Assembly: GCA_007750655.1 (NCBI GenBank) | Contig: CP036290.1 | Span: 1,674,001-1,738,000 of the forward strand | DNA length: 64,000 nucleotides | Direction of reading: 5' to 3' | DNA from: Rohdeia mirabilis | GTDB taxonomy: Bacteria; Planctomycetota; UBA1135; GCA-002686595 | In this document: positions 1 to 10,332 of the stretch, one piece after another | Position numbering within the stretch: the stretch's first letter is position 1 | How the letters are laid out: each line of letters starts with the position of its first letter | Made by a program: the position numbers and the translations under genes | The notes under the pieces: model-generated | What the model saw: only the letters and a program-made list of their open reading frames with translations | Told to the model about the DNA's origin: nothing | Databases searched by the model: none

Positions 1-795
1 GGCAGCCTCGTCGTCGCCATCCTCCTCGTCGGAGGACTCGTCCTCGCCGTCGTCCGCGGTACGCGCTCGTCCCGCGCTGGTGGTGAGTCCGACAGCGGCG
101 AACGCGGTGGGATCGGGATGGGCGTCGGCGTGCTCCTGCTCGTCCTCGCGGGACTCGCGGTCACGGGAGTTCTGACGCTCCTGCTCGGCATCTCGACGGG
201 CATGACCAGGCTCCCGGCCCCGCGACCGGAGCCCGGCGAGGTGACCTTGCACGTCCAGGGCAAGGACATGGACCTGGATCCGCTCGCCCGGGCCTTCGAC
301 GCCGCGCTCGAGCGGGCGGTGGATCCCGCCTGCCGTCCATTCGCAACGAGCAAGAGTTCGAGCGCCACGGGGAGCTTCGGTCGCGAGATCCAAGTGAAGG
401 GCAGCAGGTTCACCTTGCAGCCGACCGAGGACGCGATCGGGCTCCCGGCCGAACCGCTCGACTTCGAAGCCCTGCGCTTCGAGTACGAGTTCGCTCTCGG
501 CGGCCTCCTGGACGACGAACTTGGATCGGACGACCTGGTCGTCGTGATCGGCCATCACCACGCTGCGAGCTCGGTCGAGTTCGCCGCCGAACTGCAGTGG
601 ATCGACGGTGTGCCGCGCCTCGTGAACGTCGAGCCCGATGCCGTCTTCTTCTCGCCCTCGGACGCGTTCGGGCCCGAGGATGCCGAGATCGTCGTCGAGC
701 CTGCCCGGATCGACGCCGCGATTCCGGTTCCCTCGGAGCCCTCGGCCCCCGATCCGACGGAACGCTCGCCCGAGGAACTCGATCAGCCGCGGTGA
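1..795 (+). CDS. Membrane protein of unknown function, 5' end outside window
   Basis: The frame is open from the first base of the window, so the gene probably begins upstream; the first internal ATG is at 118. Two hydrophobic stretches are visible, one in the first 20 codons and one just after the ATG at 118 (VGVLLLVLAGLAVTGVLTLL), followed by a soluble part of about 190 residues that is presumably extracytoplasmic. The C-terminus is acidic and proline-rich. I do not recognise the family. The stop overlaps a possible GTG start of the next gene (GTGA at 792-795), so the two are probably co-transcribed. The next protein has a similar layout and length and may be a distant paralogue. Confidence 0.7.
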   Translation, partial: GSLVVAILLVGGLVLAVVRGTRSSRAGGESDSGERGGIGMGVGVLLLVLAGLAVTGVLTLLLGISTGMTRLPAPRPEPGEVTLHVQGKDMDLDPLARAFDAALERAVDPACRPFATSKSSSATGSFGREIQVKGSRFTLQPTEDAIGLPAEPLDFEALRFEYEFALGGLLDDELGSDDLVVVIGHHHAASSVEFAAELQWIDGVPRLVNVEPDAVFFSPSDAFGPEDAEIVVEPARIDAAIPVPSEPSAPDPTERSPEELDQPR

Positions 796-809
796 CCGGC
801 GCTCCTTCG

Positions 810-1517
810 ATGAACGTCACCGCCCAGAAGGAGGTCGGCACCTTCGCCGTCCTGCGCCACATGCTCTTCGGCGTGGTGGGGCTGCTGCTCTGCGCCGCCG
901 GGGTCGCGCTGTACGTCGGTCTGCGTCCAGTGTCGAGACCCGCGATACCGGGGGTCTCGCCGATCCCGGTCGCTCTGGCTCCGGGAGAAGTTGCGGTCGG
1001 TCGGCTCGACGATCGGCCCGGACTGGCGCACCTGGCCAGCCAGCTCACTCTCACCGTGCAGCGCGCGACGAGTGGCACGCGCGTCTTCCGCATCGACGCC
1101 GTGACCGAGAGCCGACCGCTCTTCGGCAGATCGACGTCCCAGGCCGCGGTCCTCGTGCCGCACGACCCGAGCAAGGGTCCGCTCGACATGGAGTCACTCC
1201 TGGTCGAGTTCGCCGCGGATCTCGAGCAGGGACTCGATGCTGCTTCCAGCGCCGCGCGAGACGTGTTGGGCGTGCGCGGCGCCGGTGGCTCGTTCGTGAC
1301 CACCGCCGGTTCGATCGTGATCCCGTTCGACTTCGATGACTTGGAGGGCCTGATCGTCCAGTACGCTCCGCCCGGTACGACGACGGTCGAGGAGTGGGGG
1401 CTGGTCGAGGACGGCTTCGGCCTTCGGTTCGAGCGTCGCACGGCACCGTCGGCGACGCCCGCTGCACCCACGGCCGTTTCCCCGGTGCCGGCGGTACCCA
1501 CGACCAGTTCGCCTTGA
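810..1517 (+). CDS. Small membrane-anchored protein of unknown function
   Basis: A protein of 235 residues with one N-terminal membrane segment (about residues 15-37, HMLFGVVGLLLCAAGVALYV) and a soluble C-terminal domain ending in a proline/alanine-rich tail. The ATG at 810 is preferred; an in-frame GTG at 792 would give a 4-base overlap with the upstream gene and six more residues. The soluble part has short blocks that loosely resemble the upstream protein (a long helix, then a strand pair ending FDFDDLEGLIVQY here, DFEALRFEYEF there), so the pair may be paralogues exposed on the same membrane face. No catalytic motif was recognised. Confidence 0.7.
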   Translation: MNVTAQKEVGTFAVLRHMLFGVVGLLLCAAGVALYVGLRPVSRPAIPGVSPIPVALAPGEVAVGRLDDRPGLAHLASQLTLTVQRATSGTRVFRIDAVTESRPLFGRSTSQAAVLVPHDPSKGPLDMESLLVEFAADLEQGLDAASSAARDVLGVRGAGGSFVTTAGSIVIPFDFDDLEGLIVQYAPPGTTTVEEWGLVEDGFGLRFERRTAPSATPAAPTAVSPVPAVPTTSSP

Positions 1518-1554
1518 ACGGCACCGCAGAGCCGTCGCTCCGTCCACTCCAACC

Positions 1555-2388
1555 ATGACCGTCGAAGACGAACGCGCCGCCGCAACGCCGGCTGTCGAGG
1601 CACCGCCGAGCGCCGTGGTTCCCGCGACGGCCTTCAGGGTGCAGGACCTCGGGCGCACCGGCGTGCTCGCCGTGGTCTGGACGATCATGCCGGCGCTGAG
1701 CACGATCTTCCTGGTCGCGTACCTCGGCGACCTCTCGGACTGGTTCGTCGCCCAAGGTGCGAACGGTCCGCTGCTGTACGGCGCGGCCTTCGCGATCGTC
1801 GCGGGCCTGGGGTTCGCGCCGACGTACTCGCTCTCGTTCCTCGCCGGATGGGCCTTCGGGTTCGGCGTGGGGACGACCACGGCGCTCGGCGCACTGCTCG
1901 GGGCGGCGCTGGTCGGTTTCGTCGTCGCGCACCTGGTCTCGTCCGCGCACGCACGCAGCCTGATCGGACGCTATCCGAAGGCCGAGGCCATTCGCCGGGC
2001 GCTCGTCGGGCGCGGCGCGTGGCGCAGCGCCGGCGTGGTGGCGCTCTTGCGCGTCCCGCCCAACTCGCCCTTCTCGTTGACCAATCTCGTGCTGGGCGCC
2101 TCGGGCGTCGGCGCGCTCCCGTACGTGTTCGGTTCGCTCGCGGGTCTCGCCCCGCGCACGGCGATCTACGTCGGACTGGGTGCGGCCGCAGCGGCCGACG
2201 GTGCCCAGGACCTCGGCGAAGCCCTCTCGAACGGACCGGGTTGGCCGGTGGTCGTCGGAGGCATCGTGGTCGTGCTCGTCGTGTTGAACCTGATCGGCAA
2301 GATCGCCCAGCGCGCGCTCGAGTCCATCACGGCCGAGGACCTGGCGGCGGCCGGTGCCGAACAGCGCGACGGAGGCGAACCGTCCTGA
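1555..2388 (+). CDS. VTT-domain (TVP38/TMEM64, DedA-like) membrane protein
   Basis: A polytopic membrane protein of 277 residues. After a 35-residue cytoplasmic tail come hydrophobic segments near residues 37-58, 75-105 and 110-130, and then the characteristic VTT signature around residues 163-185 (LLRVPPNSPFSLTNLVLGAS), where the re-entrant loop carries Arg and Pro, followed by two more segments. Proteins of this family are implicated in lipid scrambling or transport across the inner membrane; the substrate here cannot be told. It lies 37 bp after the preceding membrane protein gene and 17 bp before the Rieske gene on the same strand, so it may be part of the same transcript. Confidence 0.85.
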   Translation: MTVEDERAAATPAVEAPPSAVVPATAFRVQDLGRTGVLAVVWTIMPALSTIFLVAYLGDLSDWFVAQGANGPLLYGAAFAIVAGLGFAPTYSLSFLAGWAFGFGVGTTTALGALLGAALVGFVVAHLVSSAHARSLIGRYPKAEAIRRALVGRGAWRSAGVVALLRVPPNSPFSLTNLVLGASGVGALPYVFGSLAGLAPRTAIYVGLGAAAAADGAQDLGEALSNGPGWPVVVGGIVVVLVVLNLIGKIAQRALESITAEDLAAAGAEQRDGGEPS

Positions 2389-2405
2389 CGGGGCGGCTCG
2401 GAGCG

Positions 2406-3506
2406 ATGGAAGAGCCGCGCAGTTGGCGTCCGTCCGGTGACATCGCCAGCGGCGCGTTGCCGCCGCCGCGCTGGTACTCGGACCCCGTCCTGTACGAGCG
2501 CGCGCTCGAGCGCGTCTTCGCTCCCAGTTGGCAGTGGCTCGGCGACGAACACCTCGCCGCCCGGGACGGTGACGCGGTTCCGCTGACGCTTCTCGCCGGA
2601 GCGCTCGACGAGCCGCTCGTTCTCACCAACGAGGGTGGCGAACGTCGTCTGCTGTCGAACGTGTGCACGCACCGAGCCATGGCCGTCGTGACCGAACCGT
2701 GCACGGCGCGCGGACTGCGTTGTCCGTACCACGGCCGGCGCTTCGGACTCGACGGACGCTTCGTCTCCTCGCCCGGGTTCGAGGGCGCGGAGGGCTTTCC
2801 GACGGCGGACGACGATCTGCCGCGCGCCGGGCTGGGAACGTTCGCGGGCCAGCTCTTCGGTTCGATCGCGCCGGAGCGCCCGTTCGACGACGTGATTGCG
2901 CCGCTCCGCGCTCGGCTCGGGCATCTGCCGTTCGAGCGCGCGGTGCACGACCCGACGCGCGACCGCGAGTTCGAGTTCGACGCGCCCTGGAGCGCCTACG
3001 TCGAGAACTACCTCGACGGGCTCCACATCCCGTACCTGCACGCCGGCCTCAACGCTGCGATCGACTGGAGTCGCTACCGCTACGAGCTGTTCGAGGGCGG
3101 GGCCTGGCAGGTGGCGGAAGCGCGAGCGGGCGACGCGAGCCTGCCCGTCCCCGCCGGACATCCGGACGCGGGCCGCCCGATCGCGGCCTGGTACGCGATG
3201 CTGTTCCCGAACCTGATGGTGAACGTCTACCCCTGGGGCGTGTCGTTCAACCTGGTGCGGCCGCTCGGCCCCACGCGCACGACGGTGCGTTTCGCGTCCT
3301 ACGTGTTCGCGCCCGAGCACCTCGGCGCCGGTGCCGGTGGCGACCTGGACCGCGTCGAGCTCGAGGACGAAGCGGCCGTGGTCCGCGTGGCCCAGGGACA
3401 GCGCGCACGGCTCGCTCGGCAGGGACGCTACGCTCCCCGGCACGAGCACGCGCTGCGCCACTTCCACGTCTGGACGACCGACCGAGTCGCCGAGCGATCC
3501 GTCTGA
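2406..3506 (+). CDS. Rieske non-haem iron oxygenase, alpha-subunit type
   Basis: A 366-residue protein with both hallmarks of ring-hydroxylating oxygenase alpha subunits. The N-terminal Rieske [2Fe-2S] ligands are C87-x-H89 and C106-x2-H109. The mononuclear iron site follows the pattern N-x2-D-x2-H-x4-H, with D204, H207 and H212. It is shorter than typical naphthalene/biphenyl dioxygenase alpha subunits (about 450) and no beta subunit, ferredoxin or reductase gene is adjacent, which fits single-component-type members acting on quaternary amines or small aromatics. The substrate is not predictable. The start is the ATG at 2406; a longer open frame upstream lies over the VTT gene and is ignored. 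Confidence 0.88.
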   Translation: MEEPRSWRPSGDIASGALPPPRWYSDPVLYERALERVFAPSWQWLGDEHLAARDGDAVPLTLLAGALDEPLVLTNEGGERRLLSNVCTHRAMAVVTEPCTARGLRCPYHGRRFGLDGRFVSSPGFEGAEGFPTADDDLPRAGLGTFAGQLFGSIAPERPFDDVIAPLRARLGHLPFERAVHDPTRDREFEFDAPWSAYVENYLDGLHIPYLHAGLNAAIDWSRYRYELFEGGAWQVAEARAGDASLPVPAGHPDAGRPIAAWYAMLFPNLMVNVYPWGVSFNLVRPLGPTRTTVRFASYVFAPEHLGAGAGGDLDRVELEDEAAVVRVAQGQRARLARQGRYAPRHEHALRHFHVWTTDRVAERSV

Positions 3507-3621
3507 ATCGAGTTCGGGCCGATCGACCTCGTCGAGAGGGCGGTGCGGAAGTCGGCTCTTCATTGGCTCGATCCGCCGCTCCACCGATCCGCACCGCACC
3601 GCACCGATCCGCACGTTTCCG

Positions 3622-5112
3622 ATGACCCACACGTCCGACCACCGTTCCGCATCTTCGCGCTCGCACCGCGCCGTTCGCCTCGGCGGCGCCCTCCTGGGTC
3701 TCACGAGCGTCTGTGCCTGTGGTCCGCTCGACGCTTCGACCCCGGTCCAGGAGGCGACCGGCGCACCGGCGACCGAGCACGCCTCGCGCAGCGTCCACCT
3801 GGTCGCTCACCCCAGCCGTCCGACCGTCGACGGCGCGGGGAGCGAGATCGTCTCCCTGCACCAGGCCTCGCGGCGGCTGGCGATCACGAGCAGCGATGCG
3901 GGCGCGTTCGAGGTGTTCGACCTGTCCGATCCGCGGCGACCCCGCTCGATCGCGCGCAACGGCCTGGATCTCGCCGAGAAGGAGGAGTTGACGAGCCTCG
4001 TCGTACTGCCCGACGGCCAGCACCTGGCGCTCGCGATCCGCGACGAGCCGCGCGGTTCGGGGCACCGCGTGGAGATCCGCGGTCTGCTCGACGGTGCGCT
4101 CGTCGCGCGCGTGCCGGTCGGCATCGAACCCGACGCGGTGACCGCCTCGCCCGACGGTTCGCGTCTGCTCGTGTGCGACGAGGCCGAGGACTACTGGCGT
4201 GCGACCGAAGCGGGCTACGTCTCCGCGCCGGCCAGCCTGACCGTCGTCGACCTTTCGAACGGACTCGCCGCGGCGTCGTCCGAGCGTGTCGCACTGCCGA
4301 ACCTCTCGCCCGAGGAGGCGCGACGCATGCGCGGGCACGGTCGTTCGCTCGAGCGCAAGGTCGGCGGCGAGATGGTCATGGTGCCGCTCGAGCGCGGCGA
4401 TGCGACCCAGCTCGAGCCCGAGGTCGCCGCCTTCGCTCCCGACGGGAGTTTCGCGCTCGCGACCTTGCAGGAGAACAACCTCGTCGCACGCATCGAGTTC
4501 GACCCGTCGCGCGTCGTGGCCTACTTCGACCTGGGGACGAACACCGGCCTGTTCGACGTCGACGACGACGGGGAAGTGGCGTTCGTGACCGAGATGACGG
4601 GCCTGCGCGAGCCCGACGGCATCGCCATCGATCCGACCGGGAAGTTCTTCGTCACGGCCGACGAGGGCGACACCGAACCCAAGGCTTCGAAGTCGATTCC
4701 CGACCTCTTCGCGCCGGGTGGACGCAGCGTGAGCGTGTTCGACGCCGCGACGGGCGAACTGCTCGGCACTACCGGCGACGCGATCGACCGCGCGGCCCAC
4801 GCCGAGGGCGCCTATCCGGACGACCGCAGCGACAGCAAGGGGTCCGAACCCGAGATGGTGACCGTCTTCGAGGGTCCGGGTGGAACGGTCTGGGCCGCGG
4901 CGAGTCTCGAGCGCGCGAACGCCGTCGTGCTCGTCGACGTCACGAGTCCCAGAGCGCCGCGCGTCGTGGACGTGGTCGCCGTGCGCGGTCCCGGTCCGAA
5001 GGCGCCCGAAGGCATCGTGCACTACCTGGACGCGCGCACCGGTGGGCACTTCCTCTACACCGGCAACGAGGTGGGCGGGTCCTTGGGCGTGCTCGAGGTC
5101 GTCTTCGACTGA
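3622..5112 (+). CDS. Choice-of-anchor-I-type beta-propeller lipoprotein
   Basis: A 496-residue protein with a hydrophobic N-terminal signal (RLGGALLGLTSVCACG) whose end is a plausible though not perfect lipobox, suggesting a lipoprotein. The rest is built of beta-propeller-like blades with repeated short phrases on the theme LASxDxGxFEVFDLSDP, SPDGSRLLVCDEAED and EPDGIAIDPTGKFFVTADEGD. The last of these is typical of the choice-of-anchor-I domain related to PhoX-like phosphatases. A catalytic role cannot be claimed; an exported binding or phosphoesterase-like role is possible. The ATG at 3622 is the first that puts the signal at the N-terminus. The gene is followed directly by a long tandem repeat. 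Confidence 0.8.
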   Translation: MTHTSDHRSASSRSHRAVRLGGALLGLTSVCACGPLDASTPVQEATGAPATEHASRSVHLVAHPSRPTVDGAGSEIVSLHQASRRLAITSSDAGAFEVFDLSDPRRPRSIARNGLDLAEKEELTSLVVLPDGQHLALAIRDEPRGSGHRVEIRGLLDGALVARVPVGIEPDAVTASPDGSRLLVCDEAEDYWRATEAGYVSAPASLTVVDLSNGLAAASSERVALPNLSPEEARRMRGHGRSLERKVGGEMVMVPLERGDATQLEPEVAAFAPDGSFALATLQENNLVARIEFDPSRVVAYFDLGTNTGLFDVDDDGEVAFVTEMTGLREPDGIAIDPTGKFFVTADEGDTEPKASKSIPDLFAPGGRSVSVFDAATGELLGTTGDAIDRAAHAEGAYPDDRSDSKGSEPEMVTVFEGPGGTVWAAASLERANAVVLVDVTSPRAPRVVDVVAVRGPGPKAPEGIVHYLDARTGGHFLYTGNEVGGSLGVLEVVFD

Positions 5113-5126
5113 GCGACGCAGCGAGG

Positions 5127-5546
5127 CCCGTCACCCGCGACCCGTCACCCGCGACCCGTCACCCGCGACCCGTCACCCGCGACCCGTCACCCGCGACCCG
5201 TCACCCGCAGCCCGTCACCCGCAGCCCGTCACCCGCGACCCGTCACCCGCGACCCGTCACCCGCGACCCGTCACCCGCGACCCGTCACCCGCGACCCGTC
5301 ACCCGCGACCCGTCACCCGCGACCCGTCACCCGCGACCCGTCACCCGCGACCCGTCACCCGCGACCCGTCACCCGCGACCCGTCACCCGCGACCCGTCAC
5401 CCGCGACCCGTCACCCGCGACCCGTCACCCGCGACCCGTCACCCGCGACCCGTCACCCGCGACCCGTCACCCGCGACCCGTCACCCGCAGCCCGTCGCCC
5501 GCAGCCCGTCGCCCGCAGCCCGTCGCCCGCAGCCCGTCGCCCGCAG
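5127..5546. repeat. Tandem array of 30 copies of a 14-bp unit
   Basis: Exactly 420 bp, made of 30 uninterrupted units of cccgtcacccgcga and close variants. By reading it through I count 23 canonical units, three ending in ag instead of ga (units 6, 7 and 26), and four at the 3' end with gcccgcag (units 27-30). The array begins 14 bp after the stop of the beta-propeller lipoprotein gene. Because 14 is not a multiple of three, all three frames are open and give spurious proline/arginine-rich peptides of 14-residue period. There are no spacers, so this is a minisatellite and not a CRISPR array. Confidence 0.97.
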
Positions 5547-5578
5547 CCATTCGACGTGCTCTGCGAGCGCTCGGTAGG

Positions 5579-5606
5579 AGGGCTGTCCAGCGAACTGGAC
5601 AGCCCT
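5579..5606. terminator. Perfect 12-bp stem hairpin between convergent genes
   Basis: The arms agggctgtccag and ctggacagccct pair perfectly around the 4-base loop cgaa. No T-run follows on either strand. It lies between the convergent lipoprotein gene (plus) and beta-helix gene (minus), so it could terminate both. The rest of 5547-5807 shows no convincing gene. Confidence 0.6.
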
Positions 5607-5807
5607 GCGACACCTACCAACGTCTCCCCTCGTGGCAGGCGTGCTCGATGGGAGAGGCGGCGCGCTGGCCGCCAGGCCCGCGATTCTGGCACCGCGGCCC
5701 GCGTCGCGTGGCGCCCGGGCAATGCGAATCGGTAGGTGTGGGCAGGGCCAAGGACTTGCGTCGATCCCGTGGCCCCGATTTGCGACTTCTTGGGTCGCGC
5801 GGCCGCC

Positions 5808-7223
5808 TCAACGTTCGTGGAGCGGGATGGCCAGCGCGGCCAGGTCCTCCTCGGACGGCGGAGCGCCGTGCACGAGGAAGCCGCCCTCGACGGTGATCCC
5901 GGGCTCCACCTGCACCGCGCCGTTCGCCGGTCCCTTGAGCGCGCCGTCGCGACCGACGGGATCGAGGTTGAGGGCGGGCCAGTCGGTGGAGGAGACGAAG
6001 CGGTTGTCGGCCGCCAGGATCACCCGCTGGGTCGAACCGATCGAGACCAGCGGGCGATCGCCGGTGCCCTTCGCCATCTCGAAGTCGTTGTCGCGCAGGA
6101 CGAGCGTTCCGTTGAGCGCGCCCGAACCTTCGTCCCACGCCACGAGTGCCCCCGTGCCGTAGGGGTGGGACTTGTTGGTGAGGCCGAGGAGGCGCGACTC
6201 GAAGCCGGCCCGGTAGCGGTTGCCCTCGAGCAGGATCGTGCAGCCTTCGAGGCGCCCCGCGAAGGTGAACGCGCTGCCGCCCTTGTAGCCGTCGCCCTTG
6301 GCGATCCCCGCGTCGCGCACATCGTTGTCGACGATGCGGATCAGTCCGCGACCGACGGGGCCCGAGCGTTCGCGCGCCGTGATCTGCACGAACGTCCGCC
6401 CCAGTTCGCTGGCCGTGACCTTCTCGATCGTCAGGTCGCCGCGCGGGTTCTGGAGGTAGAACGCGTGCTCGTGGCAGGTGTTGCGGACCTGGCCGCGGCG
6501 GTGGCGTCCCGCGAACACGAAGTCGTCCAGGTCGTGGCCGAGGACGCCCCACTTGCTGGGGGTGCCTTCGCTCTTCACGTGGTCGAAGCCGCCCTCGATC
6601 GTGCAGTCGTAGAAGTGGAACCCGCGGTGCGCGGCGCCGTCGTCCCCGAGCGACGAGAACAGGACGCCCGCGCGGTTGCCGGCGACGAACTCGATGTCCT
6701 CGAAGTGGATGTGGGCGCACGGGATCTGCTGGTGCACCGTCAGCGCGTCGGACTGCGTGCCGGCGACGATGCGCACGCGCCCGCGAGCGATGACGCGGAC
6801 CGGGCGTTCGGCGGTTCCGCCCGCAGCCTTCGAGTTCCACGGTCGCGCCGAGTTGTGTCCGATCCCGACGCCGCCGTAGTCGCCCGGCAGGAGCAGCAGG
6901 CGCGCACCGGGCGCCGCCCACTCGAGGGCGCGCGCGATGGGGGTGGTGGTCGCGACGTAGCCTCCACCGGGGAGCGTCACGCCCTCCGGGTCGAGGGTCA
7001 GGTCGCCGCGCACCGAGGCGTTCCCCGGGGCGTCGTCCACCGCTGGCGCCGCGCTCCAAAAGAAATGCGACTTCCTTCCCGCTTCGGGGACGGACGGCGG
7101 CACACGGAGGCTGGGGGATGGGCTACCGTCGTTCTCGGACCCACCGGGTCCCGCCCCGGCGAGGACCAGGGCGAGAGCGGCGAGTCGGAACAGGAGCGAG
7201 TGCGTGCGAGTAGTTCGGAGCAT
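5808..7223 (-). CDS. Secreted parallel beta-helix protein
   Basis: A 471-residue protein with an N-terminal signal (LLFRLAALALVLAGAG). Residues from about 75 onwards are repeated short beta-strand rungs (for example HIHFEDIEFVAGN, GFHFYDCTIEGG, GLIRIVDNDVRDAG, TLVLRDNDFEMA), the pattern of a right-handed parallel beta-helix as in pectate-lyase-like and NosD-like proteins. No lyase catalytic residues can be assigned. It probably acts outside the cytoplasmic membrane, binding or modifying a polysaccharide, but the substrate is unknown. It is convergent with the upstream plus-strand gene across the tandem repeat, and divergent from the next secreted protein gene. Confidence 0.75.
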   Translation of the reverse strand: MLRTTRTHSLLFRLAALALVLAGAGPGGSENDGSPSPSLRVPPSVPEAGRKSHFFWSAAPAVDDAPGNASVRGDLTLDPEGVTLPGGGYVATTTPIARALEWAAPGARLLLLPGDYGGVGIGHNSARPWNSKAAGGTAERPVRVIARGRVRIVAGTQSDALTVHQQIPCAHIHFEDIEFVAGNRAGVLFSSLGDDGAAHRGFHFYDCTIEGGFDHVKSEGTPSKWGVLGHDLDDFVFAGRHRRGQVRNTCHEHAFYLQNPRGDLTIEKVTASELGRTFVQITARERSGPVGRGLIRIVDNDVRDAGIAKGDGYKGGSAFTFAGRLEGCTILLEGNRYRAGFESRLLGLTNKSHPYGTGALVAWDEGSGALNGTLVLRDNDFEMAKGTGDRPLVSIGSTQRVILAADNRFVSSTDWPALNLDPVGRDGALKGPANGAVQVEPGITVEGGFLVHGAPPSEEDLAALAIPLHER

Positions 7224-7368
7224 GGCGAGGGGACTCGAATCCCCGACCCGGGACCTGGATCGTGACGGAGCCCCGACGAGGGTAGGTCACCGGACCGGTT
7301 GCGGCGAGGATTCGGCCGGGGCGAGCGCGGGGGAACGCATGTCGGACCTCTCCAGCTCGAGCAGGGTC

Positions 7369-8649
7369 ATGAATCAGTCGGTCGATCGATCGAGCGTCGG
7401 GGCGCTCACCGTCGCGGCGTCCAAGAGGGACGTTTCGCGTATCCAGTTGCAGCCTCGTTCGCGCGGAAGGGGTGCTGGCCACGTGCCTTCGCTCACCGCG
7501 CTCGTTCTCGCCACCTGCGCGGCGCTGGCACCCGCGACCGGATGGTTGGCGACGGCCGTGGCGTCCGAGTCGAACGTCGTCGTGCCGCCCGGTGGGGTGC
7601 CGACGTCCATCGACCTCGTGCCCCAGTGCCTGAACACGTTCGAGAGCCTGAGCTTCGCGCCCCTGCCCGGTTTCCAAGCGCCGGCCTGGACCCTGTCCGA
7701 GGACGCTTTCGAGGTCGAACAGGCGAACAATTCGCAGCCCACGCTGTTCCTCTCGGACTTCGATCTCGAGGAGGGACTGATCGAGGTCGAGCTCTACGTC
7801 GACACGATGGGGGACGGCGACGCGGTCGGCATCGCTCTCGGCGTCGAGCCCGGCGACAACCTCGACTTCGGCGCGAACTGGTGGTTGATCGACTGGCGGC
7901 GCACGAAGCAGACCTTCGACTTCCCCGGCGGGACGGCCGGAGGCACGGGCGAGGTCGGACTTGCACTCAGCGAGGTCACGGGCGTGCCGTCGGCCGACGC
8001 CTTCTGGTCGCACCAGAGCGTGGGGACGAACGGACTCGCCGAAGTGGCGCGCGGTACGAACTTCGGCGCGGCGCCCTGGAAGCCGGGACAGCTGTACACC
8101 CTGCGGGTCGAGTTCCTCGCGAACCGCCTGCGTCTGTGGGTCGACGGAGCCCTGGAGCTCGACGTCGCCGGGGACTACTCGGCCGCGTTCGACGGCGGGC
8201 GACTGGGCCTCTACAACTTCTCGCAGTCCGGTTCGACGTACCGCGTGAACGGCGAGCGCGTGAAGGCCAGTTGGAACCTCTACGGCGAGGGCACACCGGG
8301 CACGCTCGGTGTGCCGGGCTTCGCGCTCGCGGCCAATCCGCGGATCGGCACCGCCGTCGAGTTCCAGCTCGAGAACTCGTTCGGCGCGGAGACCGACCTG
8401 TGCCTGGTCCTGACCGGCGCTCCGGCCGACGTGGAGACCTCGTTGGGCCGACTCCTGCTCGACCTGCCGTTCGTGAAGCTCTTCGTGCTGCACCCGTTCG
8501 CGGCGGAGGGCGGAACGGCCGTCTTCAACATCCCGCCGGATCCCGCCTTCATCGGGATCGAGCTGTACGCCCAGTACCTCCTGACCGACCCGGGCAGCGC
8601 GACGGGCAAGGCCTGGTCGCGCGGCATGCACCTGGTCATCGGGGTCTAG
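7369..8649 (+). CDS. Secreted protein with LamG-like and C-terminal sandwich domain
   Basis: About 426 residues. A hydrophobic segment (VPSLTALVLATCAALAPATG) near residues 39-60 is the likely signal. The ATG at 7369 gives a long basic n-region. A GTG at 7483, preceded by ggaagg about ten bases upstream, would start directly at the hydrophobic core and is the alternative. Residues about 85-300 look like a concanavalin/LamG-type jelly roll (LEEGLIEVELYVD, YTLRVEFLANRLRLWVDG, GGRLGLYNFSQS). The last 110 residues resemble the sandwich domain seen in other secreted proteins of this window. A sugar-binding surface role is likely but unproven. Confidence 0.7.
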   Translation: MNQSVDRSSVGALTVAASKRDVSRIQLQPRSRGRGAGHVPSLTALVLATCAALAPATGWLATAVASESNVVVPPGGVPTSIDLVPQCLNTFESLSFAPLPGFQAPAWTLSEDAFEVEQANNSQPTLFLSDFDLEEGLIEVELYVDTMGDGDAVGIALGVEPGDNLDFGANWWLIDWRRTKQTFDFPGGTAGGTGEVGLALSEVTGVPSADAFWSHQSVGTNGLAEVARGTNFGAAPWKPGQLYTLRVEFLANRLRLWVDGALELDVAGDYSAAFDGGRLGLYNFSQSGSTYRVNGERVKASWNLYGEGTPGTLGVPGFALAANPRIGTAVEFQLENSFGAETDLCLVLTGAPADVETSLGRLLLDLPFVKLFVLHPFAAEGGTAVFNIPPDPAFIGIELYAQYLLTDPGSATGKAWSRGMHLVIGV

Positions 8650-8654
8650 GTCCG

Positions 8655-8715
8655 GGCTCGGGCCGGGGCCGAGCCGATGGCTTCGAGGGCGACGCGGGCG
8701 AGCGTTCCCGCTCGC
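8655..8715. terminator. Two short hairpins between convergent genes
   Basis: The first is a 7-bp stem at 8655-8675 (ggctcgg / ccgagcc, 7-base loop), just after the stop of the plus-strand secreted protein gene. The second is a 7-bp stem at 8698-8715 (gcgagcg / cgctcgc, loop ttcc), directly abutting the stop of the minus-strand flavin oxidoreductase gene. Neither has a T-run. One terminator for each of the convergent genes is a reasonable reading. Confidence 0.4.
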
Positions 8716-10200
<1,485 letters not shown>

Positions 10201-10332
10201 GGCGCGATGGTACTGCGCACCGGGAGCGCGGCACCGGGACGGCGCGACGGCATTTCGCACCGGTCGCACGAGTCGCACGCACCCGCTTCCCGCAGCAGCG
10301 GATGCGTCCAGCACGCGTGCTAGGGTTCTGCC
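10201..10332. promoter_or_regulatory. Divergent intergenic region
   Basis: These 132 bp separate the divergently transcribed flavin oxidoreductase gene (minus) and the DUF3750-like lipoprotein gene (plus), so they must hold both promoters. No clear -35/-10 pair or operator palindrome could be recognised. Confidence 0.4.

Noticed and set aside
410..1603. Minus-strand frame of 397 codons opposite the first genes
   Set aside because: Its composition is that of antisense shadow (Arg/Ser/Ala-rich) and the plus-strand frames have membrane segments and coupled starts.
5127..5546. CRISPR array
   Set aside because: The 14-bp units are contiguous with no spacers, and no cas gene is in the window.
4880..5896. 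Proline/arginine-rich repeat proteins read through the tandem array
   Set aside because: All three frames are open because the unit is 14 bp and stop-free. The peptides differ only by frame and have no start or domain support.
7221..7290. Possible minus-strand tRNA (ggggactcgaatcccc resembles a T-arm)
   Set aside because: No matching acceptor, D-arm or 5-bp anticodon stem could be built, and the T-stem lacks the G53-C61 pair. It is at most a remnant.
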